From positions 248,001 to 312,000 of the forward strand of contig CAXXOZ010000018.1 in assembly GCA_963676435.2 (NCBI GenBank): a stretch of DNA of 64,000 nt, in the 5' to 3' direction. A program made the position numbers and the translations under genes. This DNA comes from CAXXOZ01 sp963676435. GTDB taxonomy: Bacteria > Bacillota > Clostridia > Lachnospirales > Lachnospiraceae. Under the pieces are notes generated by a model. The model made no database searches, was not told the origin of the DNA, and saw nothing but the letters and a program-made list of their open reading frames with translations. Shown in pieces: positions 50,876 to 59,118 of this stretch; positions within the stretch are counted from its first letter, which is position 1, and each line of letters starts with the position of its first letter.

Positions 50876-52326
50876 CTCTTTATATTGAACAAAAGTTTGA
50901 TTTTTGAAAAAGAAACAAGATTTTTGTGTCTGAAATACCCCAATCTTTGCTTCATCATTGCCAGTTTTTTTAGATTCATAGATGCAAAGGTAAGCCCGAC
51001 CTTCATTTCCATAGCCGCCCTTCCTTTCATCTGCGTATACCTAAAGCCGTGATTTTCTTTAGCCGTTCCAAAGATTCTTTCTATTGTTTCTTTTCTCTTG
51101 GAGTAAAGTTCCTTCATGCCCAGTGTTGCTCTTATATCTTCACATATATCAATATATGGTTTCCATATATGTCTTGTTACAAGCTTTACATGGTTGGCAC
51201 TATGCGTACATTTTTCCAAGTGTTCACAGTTGCTACAAATAGTTCCACAGCTTTTATATTCTCTGTAACCGTCTCTGTTCGTCGTACTGTATTTTAGAAT
51301 TTGATTCTCCGGGCATATATAGCAATCATAATATTCATCATAAACATACTCGTCTTTTTTGAAAAATCCATCTTTGGTCATAGGTCTTTTATAAGGTAAT
51401 AAAGGATTTATCTCATCATCAATCACAAGCTTTGCAATTGCGGGACTTCTGTATCCTGAATCCATAACAAGGGTTTTAATTCCTATATTTTTTATCTTTT
51501 CATAGAGACCTTTAAATGTACGGCTGTCGTGAAGATTTCCTTTGTTGACAGTGTAGCCAAGAATCCATCCGTGCTTGTCACATGCTGTCTGTACACCATA
51601 AGCAAAAACATTTTTGTGTTCGCCTTTCCTGAACCATCCGCTTTCTGGATCGGTAGTGCTTTCCTTAGTCTCTTTCATTTCTTTTGTTTCATTCTCTTTG
51701 CCGCTTCCTCCTGAAGAAGGAGTGTCATCATCTTTTTTATCTTTTAAAGGTTTTTTACCGTGTTCCTCTCGATCTTTGTTTACTTCTTTCTTTAAAAGCT
51801 CCTCATAAAAAAGTGCTTCTTCTTTTGCAATTCTTTTCTGCATCTTTTTATTGTTGGCACAAGCTTTAACATGAGTGCTGTCCACAAAAACTTCAGTGGG
51901 ATCAACAAACTTAAACTTGTAACACTGCTCAAGTATATAACTGAATATCTGTTCAAAGAGATCTGTATCTTTGAAACGTCTTGTATAGTTTTTTCCGAAA
52001 GTTGAAAAATGCGGTACCTTATCCATCATTTCCAAACCCAAAAACCATCTATATGCTACATTTACCTCTATTTCTTTTATCGTCTGTCTCATGCTTTTTA
52101 TTCCGTAGAGGTACTGGATGAAAGGGATCTTGATGAGCATTACCGGATCCATGCTTGGCCTTCCTTTGTCTGATGAGTACTTATCTTCAACGAGAGAATA
52201 TATGAAGTTCCAGTCTATCGCCATATCTATTAACCTTAGAAGATGTTCCTTCGGAACCATGTCGTCCATGCAGAACATCTGCACCTGTTCCCTTCTTTTA
52301 TCAGCATTCTGCGTCATCATAAGCAT
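50848..52326 (-). CDS. IS1182-family transposase
   Basis: A DDE transposase of about 492 residues. The DUF772-type N-terminus (RLIDMAIDWNFIYSLVEDKYS, DPVMLIKIPFIQYLYGI) is followed by VFVDSTHVKACAN with the first Asp, LVMDSGYRSPAIAKLV with the second, and KETIERIFGTAKENHGFRYT with the Glu. A Ser/Glu/Lys-rich insert near residues 195-235 is low complexity. ATG 52326 fits GGGGTGG upstream; GTG 52332 is possible. Intact. Confidence 0.93.
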   Translation of the reverse strand: MLMMTQNADKRREQVQMFCMDDMVPKEHLLRLIDMAIDWNFIYSLVEDKYSSDKGRPSMDPVMLIKIPFIQYLYGIKSMRQTIKEIEVNVAYRWFLGLEMMDKVPHFSTFGKNYTRRFKDTDLFEQIFSYILEQCYKFKFVDPTEVFVDSTHVKACANNKKMQKRIAKEEALFYEELLKKEVNKDREEHGKKPLKDKKDDDTPSSGGSGKENETKEMKETKESTTDPESGWFRKGEHKNVFAYGVQTACDKHGWILGYTVNKGNLHDSRTFKGLYEKIKNIGIKTLVMDSGYRSPAIAKLVIDDEINPLLPYKRPMTKDGFFKKDEYVYDEYYDCYICPENQILKYSTTNRDGYREYKSCGTICSNCEHLEKCTHSANHVKLVTRHIWKPYIDICEDIRATLGMKELYSKRKETIERIFGTAKENHGFRYTQMKGRAAMEMKVGLTFASMNLKKLAMMKQRLGYFRHKNLVSFSKIKLLFNIKRKMALGLAS

Positions 52327-52418
52327 TTCCACCCCTATATTTGATATATTAATTATATCATAAAAGAGCCTATAAGTCCCTAAAACACTGACTTTTTCGG
52401 CTCTTTTACGTGAAAAAT

Positions 52419-52436
52419 CCAGAGCAAAAGCTCTGG
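52419..52436 (-). terminator. Inward-facing terminator at the right end of the IS1182-type element
   Basis: CCAGAGC-AAAA-GCTCTGG; on the minus strand it is followed by ATTTTTC. It would stop minus-strand transcription entering the transposase gene from outside. Confidence 0.75.
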
Positions 52437-52453
52437 ACTTTGTCTACACTCTG

Positions 52454-52480
52454 AGCCAATCTTAAAAGATTGGCTTTTTT
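52454..52480 (+). terminator. Terminator hairpin, right copy, with T-run
   Basis: The right copy of the 22-bp duplicated palindrome plus TTTTTT at 52475-52480; this is the original terminator of the flavoprotein gene. Confidence 0.85.
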
Positions 52481-52493
52481 AATCTCGAAGTTA

Positions 52494-52544
52494 TTGACAT
52501 ATGCCCATAAATGTAATATAATAATAATGAGCATATGCTTATTA
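52494..52544 (+). promoter_or_regulatory. Consensus promoter with two GCATATG operators
   Basis: TTGACA (52494-52499)-17-TATAAT (52517-52522). CATATGCCCAT (52498-52508) lies in the spacer and ATGAGCATATG (52527-52537) over the start point; they are inverted copies. A repressor binding here would block the promoter. Confidence 0.7.
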
Positions 52545-52560
52545 AGAAAGAGGTGATTAT

Positions 52561-52727
52561 ATGGCTGCAAAAGTAACAAATGAAAAGTGTACAGGTTGTG
52601 GAGAATGTGTTGAAGTTTGTCCTGTTGATGCAATCATTATAGAAAGTTAAAAGCTGTGATTTCTGAAGATTGTATCGAATGTGGAGTGTGTGTAGAAAAT
52701 TGTACACAAGAAGCAATTAGTCTGTAA
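52561..52727 (+). pseudogene. 2[4Fe-4S] ferredoxin, frameshifted
   Basis: ATG 52561 (AGAGGTG upstream) opens MAAKVTNEKCTGCGECVEVC and PVDAIIIES, then stops at TAA 52648-52650. The second cluster domain, AVISEDCIECGVCVENCTQE, follows in another frame from 52650 to a stop at 52725-52727. One missing base near 52648 separates the halves. As read, only a 29-residue fragment with an incomplete second half is made. Confidence 0.82.
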
Positions 52728-52753
52728 ATTTAATTTAAAAAGAAGTTGATTTT

Positions 52754-53061
52754 ATGCCAAGAAGAGATGGAACTGGTCCGATGGGTATGGGAGCTATGAC
52801 AGGTCGAGGAATGGGATGTTGTAGTTATGATGACATAGGGTTGAAAAAAATAAATACATCAAGTTATGGTTATGGGCTTGGAAGAGAAGAGGTAACCAAA
52901 GATTTTTATCTTATGGGAGGCAAAATTATTCTGATTTTAATTTTGCTAAAAATGATAATGCAGAAAATGAAAAAGATTTCTTGAATCAGCAACAAGAGTT
53001 ATTATCAGAACAGTTAACAAAAATACAGGACAGACTTAGTCAGATTGAAAAAAACGGCTAA
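52754..53061 (+). pseudogene. DUF5320-type Gly/Met-rich protein, frameshifted
   Basis: The start MPRRDGTGPMGMGAMTGRGM is diagnostic of the small DUF5320 proteins found next to ferredoxin/DUF134 genes. After YGYGLGRE the frame slips: restoring one G near 52886 would give GLGRGRGNQRFLSYGRQNYS and then the coiled-coil end LLSEQLTKIQDRLSQIEKN to TAA 53059-53061. As read, a 76-residue product ends at 52984 with an aberrant hydrophobic tail. Function of the family is unknown. Confidence 0.8.
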
Positions 53062-53081
53062 ATATGTAAACATATTAACTC

Positions 53082-53122
53082 AAAATCCATTAATAAACCT
53101 ATTGTTTATTAATGGATTTTTG
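53082..53122 (+). terminator. Strong terminator
   Basis: A perfect 17-bp stem, 53082-53098 with 53104-53120, 5-base loop CTATT, T-rich 3' arm and tract. Confidence 0.9.
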
Positions 53123-53161
53123 TTATAATATATCATTATAGTTAATGTGTAAGGAGAAAAA

Positions 53162-53635
53162 ATGGCAAGACCAACCAAATGGAGAAAAATAGAGCATATT
53201 CCAGTAACACCATATTTTGTCCCTTCAGAAAAAGAGGTTTTAGAATTACCTGAAAATAGCTTAAAGCTAGAAGAGCTAGAAGCTTTGAGATTAAAAGACT
53301 TAGAAGGGTTAGAGCAAGAAGAGTGTGCGGTGAAAATGGAAGTTTCTAGACCTACATTTCAACGAATTTTGCTATCGGCTAGAGAAAAAGTTGCAGATTC
53401 GTTAATTAATGGGAAAATGATTCATATTGAAGGTGGGAATTATACTCTTAATATATGTCCAATTAAGTGTGATGAATGTGGTAAAGAATGGAAAGACAGT
53501 TTTGAAAATTTAGAATCTATAAAAAATGGTAAATATGTATGTCCTAACTGTGGTTCTAAAAACTTAGTGTGTCAAGGTAAATGCCAAGATAAGTTTTGTA
53601 GAAAAAATTGTTGGCGTCATAGAGGAGATAATTAA
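53162..53635 (+). CDS. DUF134 DNA-binding protein
   Basis: A 157-residue protein. The DUF134 domain starts MARPTKWRKIEHIPVTPYFV and holds a sigma-region-4-like helix-turn-helix (LEQEECAVKMEVSRPTFQRIL). A C-terminal extension carries zinc-binding pairs (CPIKCDECG, CPNCG, then CQGKCQDKFCRKNC). DUF134 genes commonly sit beside ferredoxin, DUF5320 and NifX/NifB-like genes, as here, and are presumed regulators of them; the GCATATGC boxes at 52.5 and 43.3 kb are candidate targets. AAGGAG precedes the start. Confidence 0.88.
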   Translation: MARPTKWRKIEHIPVTPYFVPSEKEVLELPENSLKLEELEALRLKDLEGLEQEECAVKMEVSRPTFQRILLSAREKVADSLINGKMIHIEGGNYTLNICPIKCDECGKEWKDSFENLESIKNGKYVCPNCGSKNLVCQGKCQDKFCRKNCWRHRGDN

Positions 53636-53700
53636 GATAATAATCATAAATGATACAATTTTATAGTAATAATAAAAAAGTATTATAAAGGGAAAATGAT

Positions 53701-55602
53701 TTGGGAAAAAAATTATATATAGCAGAGAAACCCTCGGTAGCTGCAAGCATTGCAAGTGCACTGGGAGAAAAAATTTCATCCTCTGATAGAGGAAGAGGGT
53801 ATTCAGAGTCAAACAATTCAATAATAACATGGTGCTTCGGACATTTAATAACCATGGCATATCCAGATGCTTACAGTCAAGAATATAAATCCTGGCGAGT
53901 TGAGCATCTTCCAATAATTCCAGAAGAATATAAGTATATTGTAATAGATAATAAAGGAACAAAAAAGCAATACGATGTGATGCAGTCATTACTTTGTAGA
54001 GAAGATGTTGATTTAGTTTACGCTTGCACTGATAGTGGTCGCGAGGGTGAATATATTTTTAGACTTGTTTATAACCAAAGTGGTACAAAAAAACCAGCAA
54101 AGAGAGTCTGGATTTCTTCTCAGACTGAAGATGCCGTAAAAAAAGGAATAGAAGAAGCTAAGGATATTAATGAATATAACTCCTTAGCCACAGCTGCTTA
54201 TTGTAGAGCAAAAGAGGACTGGTTATTTGGTATGAATTTTAGCAGAATATACACCTGCCAGTTTGGAAAAAGTATTTCAAATATGCTAAATGAAAATAAA
54301 TCCAGCGTTATCTCTATTGGAAGGGTGATGACTTGTGTGCTTGGTCTAATAGTTGATAGAGAGTTAGAAATTGTTAATTTTGTACCTAAAATACATTACA
54401 CAATAAATGGAAGTTTCACTTCAAAGCAAAGCAATATTTCATATATAGGAAAATGGCAGCCCAAAAAAACAAAAGATCAATCTGAAGATGAGAATTATTA
54501 TTCGAAAGAGCAGGCATTAGAAATAATAGAAAGTTTAAAAGGCAAAGAAGCAGTTATTAAAAAGGTCGATGTAAAAGTAAAAAAAGAGCAACCTCCATTA
54601 CTTTTTAACCTTGCCGAACTTCAGTCAGAAGGGAATAAAAAGTTTAAGCTTTCAGTTAGTAGAACTTTAGAAATAGCACAAAACCTATACGAAAAAAAGT
54701 TGATTTCTTATCCAAGAACAGATAGTAGAGTTTTATCTACAGATGTTGTTCCAGAAATACCTAAAATCTTAAATGGATTGTATGGAAATGAAGCATTTAA
54801 AGAAACAGTATTAAAAATAAAAGCAATGGGGAAATTTTTAGTTAATAAGAATACAAAAAGGTTTGTGAACAATGATAAAGTGACCGACCATTATGCTATA
54901 ATACCAACTTATTTAACTACTGATTTATCCAAACTAGATAATGACACAAAGAATATTTACATGCTTATAGTAAAAAGGTTTTTAGCAATATTTTTTCCTC
55001 CAGCAGAGTTTAATACGGTAAAAGTTATTACTGAAATTTCAAAAGAAAAGTTCGTAACAAACTCAAAAGTTTTAAATGTTCAGGGTTGGAAGGAAGTATA
55101 TGATATTTCAGCTGCGAAAAATGAAGATGAATTATCACAATCTCCTATTCAAAATCTTATTAAAGATGAACAAAGTGATGTTGAAAACTTAGATATAGAA
55201 GAAAAAACCACAAAGCCACCATCTAGATTTACCGATGGTTCTCTAGTAATAACTATGGAAAAGGCGGGAAAATATATTGAAAATGAAGAGTTAAGGGAAC
55301 AAATAAAAACATGTGGTATTGGTACCTCTGCTACCAGAGCAGGGATTATAAAAAAATTAATAGATATAGGCTATATAAAGATCAATAATAAGACTCAGGT
55401 TATTACACCTGAAAAGAAAGGTGAATTAATAGTGACGCTTGTTCGCAAAACCGCACCTGAACTTTTAAACCCAGCTCTTACAGCCAGTTGGGAGAAAGGT
55501 CTTTATATGATAGAAAATAAAGAAACAACAGAAGAAGTATTTCAGGAAAAGTTAACAAGTTATATAACTAGAACTATTGAAAAGGTAAAGAGAGTATTTT
55601 AA
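53701..55602 (+). CDS. topB: DNA topoisomerase III
   Basis: A 633-residue type IA topoisomerase that decatenates DNA. TOPRIM starts KLYIAEKPSVAASIASALGE, with ACTDSGREGEYIFRL for the metal site; the catalytic Tyr is in LISYPRTDSR near residue 337. It ends after the core (SWEKGLYMIENKETTEEVF) without the C-terminal zinc or basic extension of longer TopB proteins. The start is TTG 53701 after AAAGGG; the ATG at 53696 is in another frame. Confidence 0.93.
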   Translation: MGKKLYIAEKPSVAASIASALGEKISSSDRGRGYSESNNSIITWCFGHLITMAYPDAYSQEYKSWRVEHLPIIPEEYKYIVIDNKGTKKQYDVMQSLLCREDVDLVYACTDSGREGEYIFRLVYNQSGTKKPAKRVWISSQTEDAVKKGIEEAKDINEYNSLATAAYCRAKEDWLFGMNFSRIYTCQFGKSISNMLNENKSSVISIGRVMTCVLGLIVDRELEIVNFVPKIHYTINGSFTSKQSNISYIGKWQPKKTKDQSEDENYYSKEQALEIIESLKGKEAVIKKVDVKVKKEQPPLLFNLAELQSEGNKKFKLSVSRTLEIAQNLYEKKLISYPRTDSRVLSTDVVPEIPKILNGLYGNEAFKETVLKIKAMGKFLVNKNTKRFVNNDKVTDHYAIIPTYLTTDLSKLDNDTKNIYMLIVKRFLAIFFPPAEFNTVKVITEISKEKFVTNSKVLNVQGWKEVYDISAAKNEDELSQSPIQNLIKDEQSDVENLDIEEKTTKPPSRFTDGSLVITMEKAGKYIENEELREQIKTCGIGTSATRAGIIKKLIDIGYIKINNKTQVITPEKKGELIVTLVRKTAPELLNPALTASWEKGLYMIENKETTEEVFQEKLTSYITRTIEKVKRVF

Positions 55603-55655
55603 ATAGAAGGTCTAGATAAGAAATTTTAACTCAATTCTGAATTTTCTTTATAACC

Positions 55656-55733
55656 TTGTGAACTCTTTACAATAGTATTATAATTATTAAATAAGTATTA
55701 AAAAAAGCTGTTGATTCAATTCAGTAGCTTTTT
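55656..55733 (+). promoter_or_regulatory. Promoter followed by a leader hairpin, before the cyclase gene
   Basis: TTGTGA (55656-55661)-17-TATAAT (55679-55684). AAAAAGCT (55702-55709) pairs with AGCTTTTT (55726-55733). The terminator-like stem lies about 10 bases after the predicted start, so it either ends topB transcripts or attenuates the cyclase gene. Confidence 0.5.
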
Positions 55734-55761
55734 CAACTTTTTAGTAAAGGATGTAAGCTAT

Positions 55762-56700
55762 ATGTATAATAGTGCGAAAATGTTTAAAGCGGTTTTTGAG
55801 AATTCCCCTATTGGTCTTGTTCTTGTTAATAAAGACACTACTTTGCGTGATGTAAATAATTATATGTTTAAGTCTTTTCATCTGTTACCAAAGTCTATTG
55901 AAGGTAAAAAATTTGGAAATGTGTTTAATTGTTCGGTGATAAGTGGTAAAGGTATTTGTGGAGAAACTGAAGAATGTAAGGATTGCAGACTTAGAAATGG
56001 TGTGAAAATGGTTCTTGATGAAGGGGTAACGATTCCAGAAACAGTTTTGGATCATAGCTTCATTATAGATGGAGTAGGTCAAAAAAAGTGGTTTAAGATT
56101 AGTGCTACAAGATTAGATGATTATGGTGATATTTTTGCAATTGTATCTTTTGTAGATATAACGACCCAGAAAGAATATGAAGAACTTTTAAATAACCAAC
56201 TTTCGCTTGATTTAGCAACAGGGACGATGAATAAGTACACATTATTAAATACTTTAAAAAATTTAACTTTTAGTAAAGAATCTCTCGCAGTAGCTATGAT
56301 TGATTTTGATAATTTTAAAACTATTAATGACAACTACGGTCATATTATTGGTGATAAGGTGCTAAATATTTTTTCCTCTACTGCTACAGCCCAAATTAGA
56401 AAGCATGACATTTTGGGGAGATTTGGTGGTGAAGAGTTTATGATTGTCTTTCCTTCTGCTTCATCAGGAGTACTTATAAGAGCGATTAAAGGAATATATG
56501 AATCCTTTAGAGAAAAGTGTAGTCTAGAATTGAACATAAAGCCAACATTCAGTGCAGGGATTACAGAATTCTCAGCAGACAAAATGTGTGAAATGGATAT
56601 TGATTCAATTATTTCTGAGGTTGACAATAATCTTTATTTATCCAAGAGTCGAGGGAAAAATATGATTACAGCTGACGGAGTTAGTATTCCTTTTAATTAG
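55762..56700 (+). CDS. PAS-GGDEF diguanylate cyclase
   Basis: A 312-residue soluble cyclase making c-di-GMP from two GTP. The PAS domain (about residues 6-130) carries four cysteines, CSVISGKGICGETEECKDC, suggesting a redox or metal sensor. The GGDEF domain has an intact active site RFGGEEF and, five residues before it, RKHD, the product-inhibition I-site. ATG 55762 follows AAAGGA; upstream in-frame codons include the terminator stem. A PilZ receptor lies at 2.5 kb. Confidence 0.9.
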   Translation: MYNSAKMFKAVFENSPIGLVLVNKDTTLRDVNNYMFKSFHLLPKSIEGKKFGNVFNCSVISGKGICGETEECKDCRLRNGVKMVLDEGVTIPETVLDHSFIIDGVGQKKWFKISATRLDDYGDIFAIVSFVDITTQKEYEELLNNQLSLDLATGTMNKYTLLNTLKNLTFSKESLAVAMIDFDNFKTINDNYGHIIGDKVLNIFSSTATAQIRKHDILGRFGGEEFMIVFPSASSGVLIRAIKGIYESFREKCSLELNIKPTFSAGITEFSADKMCEMDIDSIISEVDNNLYLSKSRGKNMITADGVSIPFN

Positions 56701-56730
56701 ATATAAAAAGTTTTTTATATGAATTTTATT

Positions 56731-56771
56731 ATCCTATTCTCGGAGATTTTCATGAGGATAGGATTTTTTTC
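56731..56771 (+). terminator. Terminator after the cyclase gene
   Basis: ATCCTAT (56731-56737) pairs with ATAGGAT (56758-56764), followed by eight T. Confidence 0.75.
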
Positions 56772-56850
56772 ATTTGACATGACTGAAAATGATTGATATC
56801 AGATATTTTTAAACTTTAAAACCATCAAAATAAGAAAAATAATAAAAAAC

Positions 56851-56879
56851 TTGATTTATTATGATTGATATAGTATAAT
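56851..56879 (+). promoter_or_regulatory. Promoter of the fructose PTS operon
   Basis: TTGATT (56851-56856)-17-TATAAT (56874-56879), 45 bases before ptsI. No clear FruR palindrome is evident in the leader. Confidence 0.6.
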
Positions 56880-56923
56880 GAAATAAATCAAAACCACGCA
56901 AACAGCTGAAAGGGTGATTGAAA

Positions 56924-58672
56924 ATGATTGAAACTTCAGGAGTTCCTGTATTAAAAGGTATAGTTATGGAAAAAGTACATATCTATATTGAAAAAGAGAT
57001 AGTTATCGAGAATAAAAATCTAATTTTAACTAGGGATGAACAAAGTAACGAAGAAATTGTCAAAAAAGAGCTGGAAAGATTTAAGGTTATTCATGAAAAG
57101 ACAATAGAGGGACTAAATAACCTAAAAGAAAATTCAGAAGCTTCAGATAATAAGGAAGAGGCAGAAATTTTCAAGGCACATCTTTTAATGGTCAAAGATC
57201 CGATGATGACTAAAAAAATAGAGGAGCATATTGAAAAAAAACAATATACTCTTGAATGGTCTATAGAAGAAACCAAAAAGGAAATCATGGCTATTTTTTT
57301 AGGGATGGATAAAGATTATTTTAGAGCAAGAGCCGCAGATGTTGAAGATATTTCAGATAGTATGATTAGGATTGCTTTGGGTATTGATAAAGAAGGCATT
57401 GAAGGAATTGATAAAGACGTTATATTAGTGGCAAAGGATCTAAAACCATCAGATGCATCACAGGTTAACGAGCATATTAAAGGTATATTACTTGAAGAAG
57501 GTAGCAAAACAAGCCATGTTGCGATTATGGCAAAGGCTAAAGGAATACCTACAATAGTTGGTATAAAAGATATAACAACTATGTTAGATGAAAAAGCTCT
57601 AGTCATAATGGATTCTATAGAAAATAAAATAGTAGTTAATCCTACAAAAGAAGTAAAAGAATTATACGATAAAAAAATTATTGAATTAAAAGAAAAAAAT
57701 AAAAAATACGCAAAGCTGAAAAATGAGGAAGCAGTCACTCTTGACGGTAAAAAAATTAAGCTTTATGGCAATATTGGTAATTCCAAAGAGTCTGCTTATG
57801 TATCAGAATTTGGAGGAAGTGGAGTAGGACTTTTTAGAACAGAGTTTTTATATATGGACTCAAAACAATTCCCTTCTGAAGATAAACAATATTATGAGTA
57901 TAAAAATGCCCTTGTCAATGGATTTGAAGAAGTAATAATTAGAACTTTGGATATAGGTGGAGATAAAACATTACCATATTATGAATTTCCAAAAGAGGAA
58001 AATCCATTTTTAGGATTTAGAGCAATCAGATTTATGCTTGGAAATGAAGAGCTTTTTAAAACTCAGTTAAGAGCTATATTAAAAGCTTCTGCATATGGAA
58101 AAATAAGTGTTATGTTTCCTATGATTTCGTCACTAGAAGAGTTTTTAAATGCTAAAGAAATCTTAGAAACATGTAAAAAGGAATTAGAGTCTGAGAATAT
58201 TGAATTTGATAAAAATATTAAAACTGGGGTTATGATAGAAATTCCTTCAGCGGTGGTGATAGCTGATATACTGGCTGAACAAGCAGATTTTTTCAGTATT
58301 GGAACCAATGATTTGTGTCAATATACTCTTGCAGTAGATAGAATGAATAAAAATGTAGAATACTTATATCAACCTTTACACCCTGCTATATTAAGAATGA
58401 TTGAACAATCTGTAAAGGCAACTCATAAAGTTAACAAAGAAACAGGTATTTGTGGTGAAATGGCAGGAGATATTTTAAATACAATAATACTTATAGGTCT
58501 AGGAGTTGATGAACTTAGTATGAGTCCATCAGTAATACCAGAAGTTAAAAATCTGATTAGACAGATTTCTTATGAAGAAGCAAAGAAAATTGCTGATCAG
58601 TCTTTGAAATGTAGAAGCACAAAAGAAATCAAAAGCATTTTGGAAAAGGAGATGGAAAAATATGATTATTAA
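56924..58672 (+). CDS. ptsI: PTS enzyme I
   Basis: A 582-residue cytosolic phosphotransferase that takes phosphate from PEP and passes it to HPr. The phosphorylated His198 is in EGSKTSHVAIMAKAKGIPT; the PEP-binding barrel has GGSGVGLFRTEFLYM, LDIGGDKTLPYY and FSIGTNDLCQYTLAVDR. Full length. ATG 56924 is 9 bases after AAAGGGTG. Finding EI first in a sugar-specific operon is less usual than a ptsHI pair. The EIIA gene overlaps its end by 11 bases. Confidence 0.95.
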   Translation: MIETSGVPVLKGIVMEKVHIYIEKEIVIENKNLILTRDEQSNEEIVKKELERFKVIHEKTIEGLNNLKENSEASDNKEEAEIFKAHLLMVKDPMMTKKIEEHIEKKQYTLEWSIEETKKEIMAIFLGMDKDYFRARAADVEDISDSMIRIALGIDKEGIEGIDKDVILVAKDLKPSDASQVNEHIKGILLEEGSKTSHVAIMAKAKGIPTIVGIKDITTMLDEKALVIMDSIENKIVVNPTKEVKELYDKKIIELKEKNKKYAKLKNEEAVTLDGKKIKLYGNIGNSKESAYVSEFGGSGVGLFRTEFLYMDSKQFPSEDKQYYEYKNALVNGFEEVIIRTLDIGGDKTLPYYEFPKEENPFLGFRAIRFMLGNEELFKTQLRAILKASAYGKISVMFPMISSLEEFLNAKEILETCKKELESENIEFDKNIKTGVMIEIPSAVVIADILAEQADFFSIGTNDLCQYTLAVDRMNKNVEYLYQPLHPAILRMIEQSVKATHKVNKETGICGEMAGDILNTIILIGLGVDELSMSPSVIPEVKNLIRQISYEEAKKIADQSLKCRSTKEIKSILEKEMEKYDY

Positions 58673-59108
58673 TGAATCTTTAATTGACTTAAATGTAAAA
58701 CAAAATACAAAAGAAGGTGTAATAGAACATCTAGCTGGCTTGGCTAAAAAAGAAGGAAGGGTAGATAAGCCAGAAAAGTTTGTTAAGGCTGCCCTAAAAC
58801 GAGAAAAAGAATATAGCACAGGTATGGGATTTGGTATCGCAATTCCTCATGGGAAAACCTCAGCTGTAAAAGAAGCTTTTTTGTGTTTTGGAAAAGTAGA
58901 ATCAGTAGACTGGAACTCTCTAGATAAAAAACCTGTTAATATGGTTTTTATGATTGGTGTGCCAGAGGAAGCAGGAAATGCACATTTGAAAATTTTGGCA
59001 GCAATTTCAAGAAAGTTGATGAAAGAAGAATTTCGTGATTCGTTGAATAAAATAGAAAGTCCTGAAGAAATGATGAATTTTTTAATAGAAAGTGATTTAG
59101 GTATATAG
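58662..59108 (+). CDS. PTS fructose-type EIIA
   Basis: A 148-residue stand-alone EIIA domain of the fructose-mannitol family with the phosphorylated H63 in GIAIPHGK. It relays phosphate from HPr to the EIIB domain. The gene overlaps ptsI and is followed by the regulator after 10 bases. Confidence 0.92.
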   Translation: MIINESLIDLNVKQNTKEGVIEHLAGLAKKEGRVDKPEKFVKAALKREKEYSTGMGFGIAIPHGKTSAVKEAFLCFGKVESVDWNSLDKKPVNMVFMIGVPEEAGNAHLKILAAISRKLMKEEFRDSLNKIESPEEMMNFLIESDLGI

Positions 59109-59118
59109 GTGAAATAAT

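Larger units (their letters stand above)
50827..52453 (-). mobile_element. Complete IS1182-family insertion sequence
   Basis: 1627 bp. Ends are 15/16 matching inverted repeats: CAGACTGTAGACAAAG from 50827 and CAGAGTGTAGACAAAG read from 52453 on the other strand. A 22-bp palindromic target duplication flanks it. Inside each end is a hairpin with a T-run oriented to stop transcription coming in: 50844-50875 and 52419-52436. One transposase gene. Confidence 0.92.
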
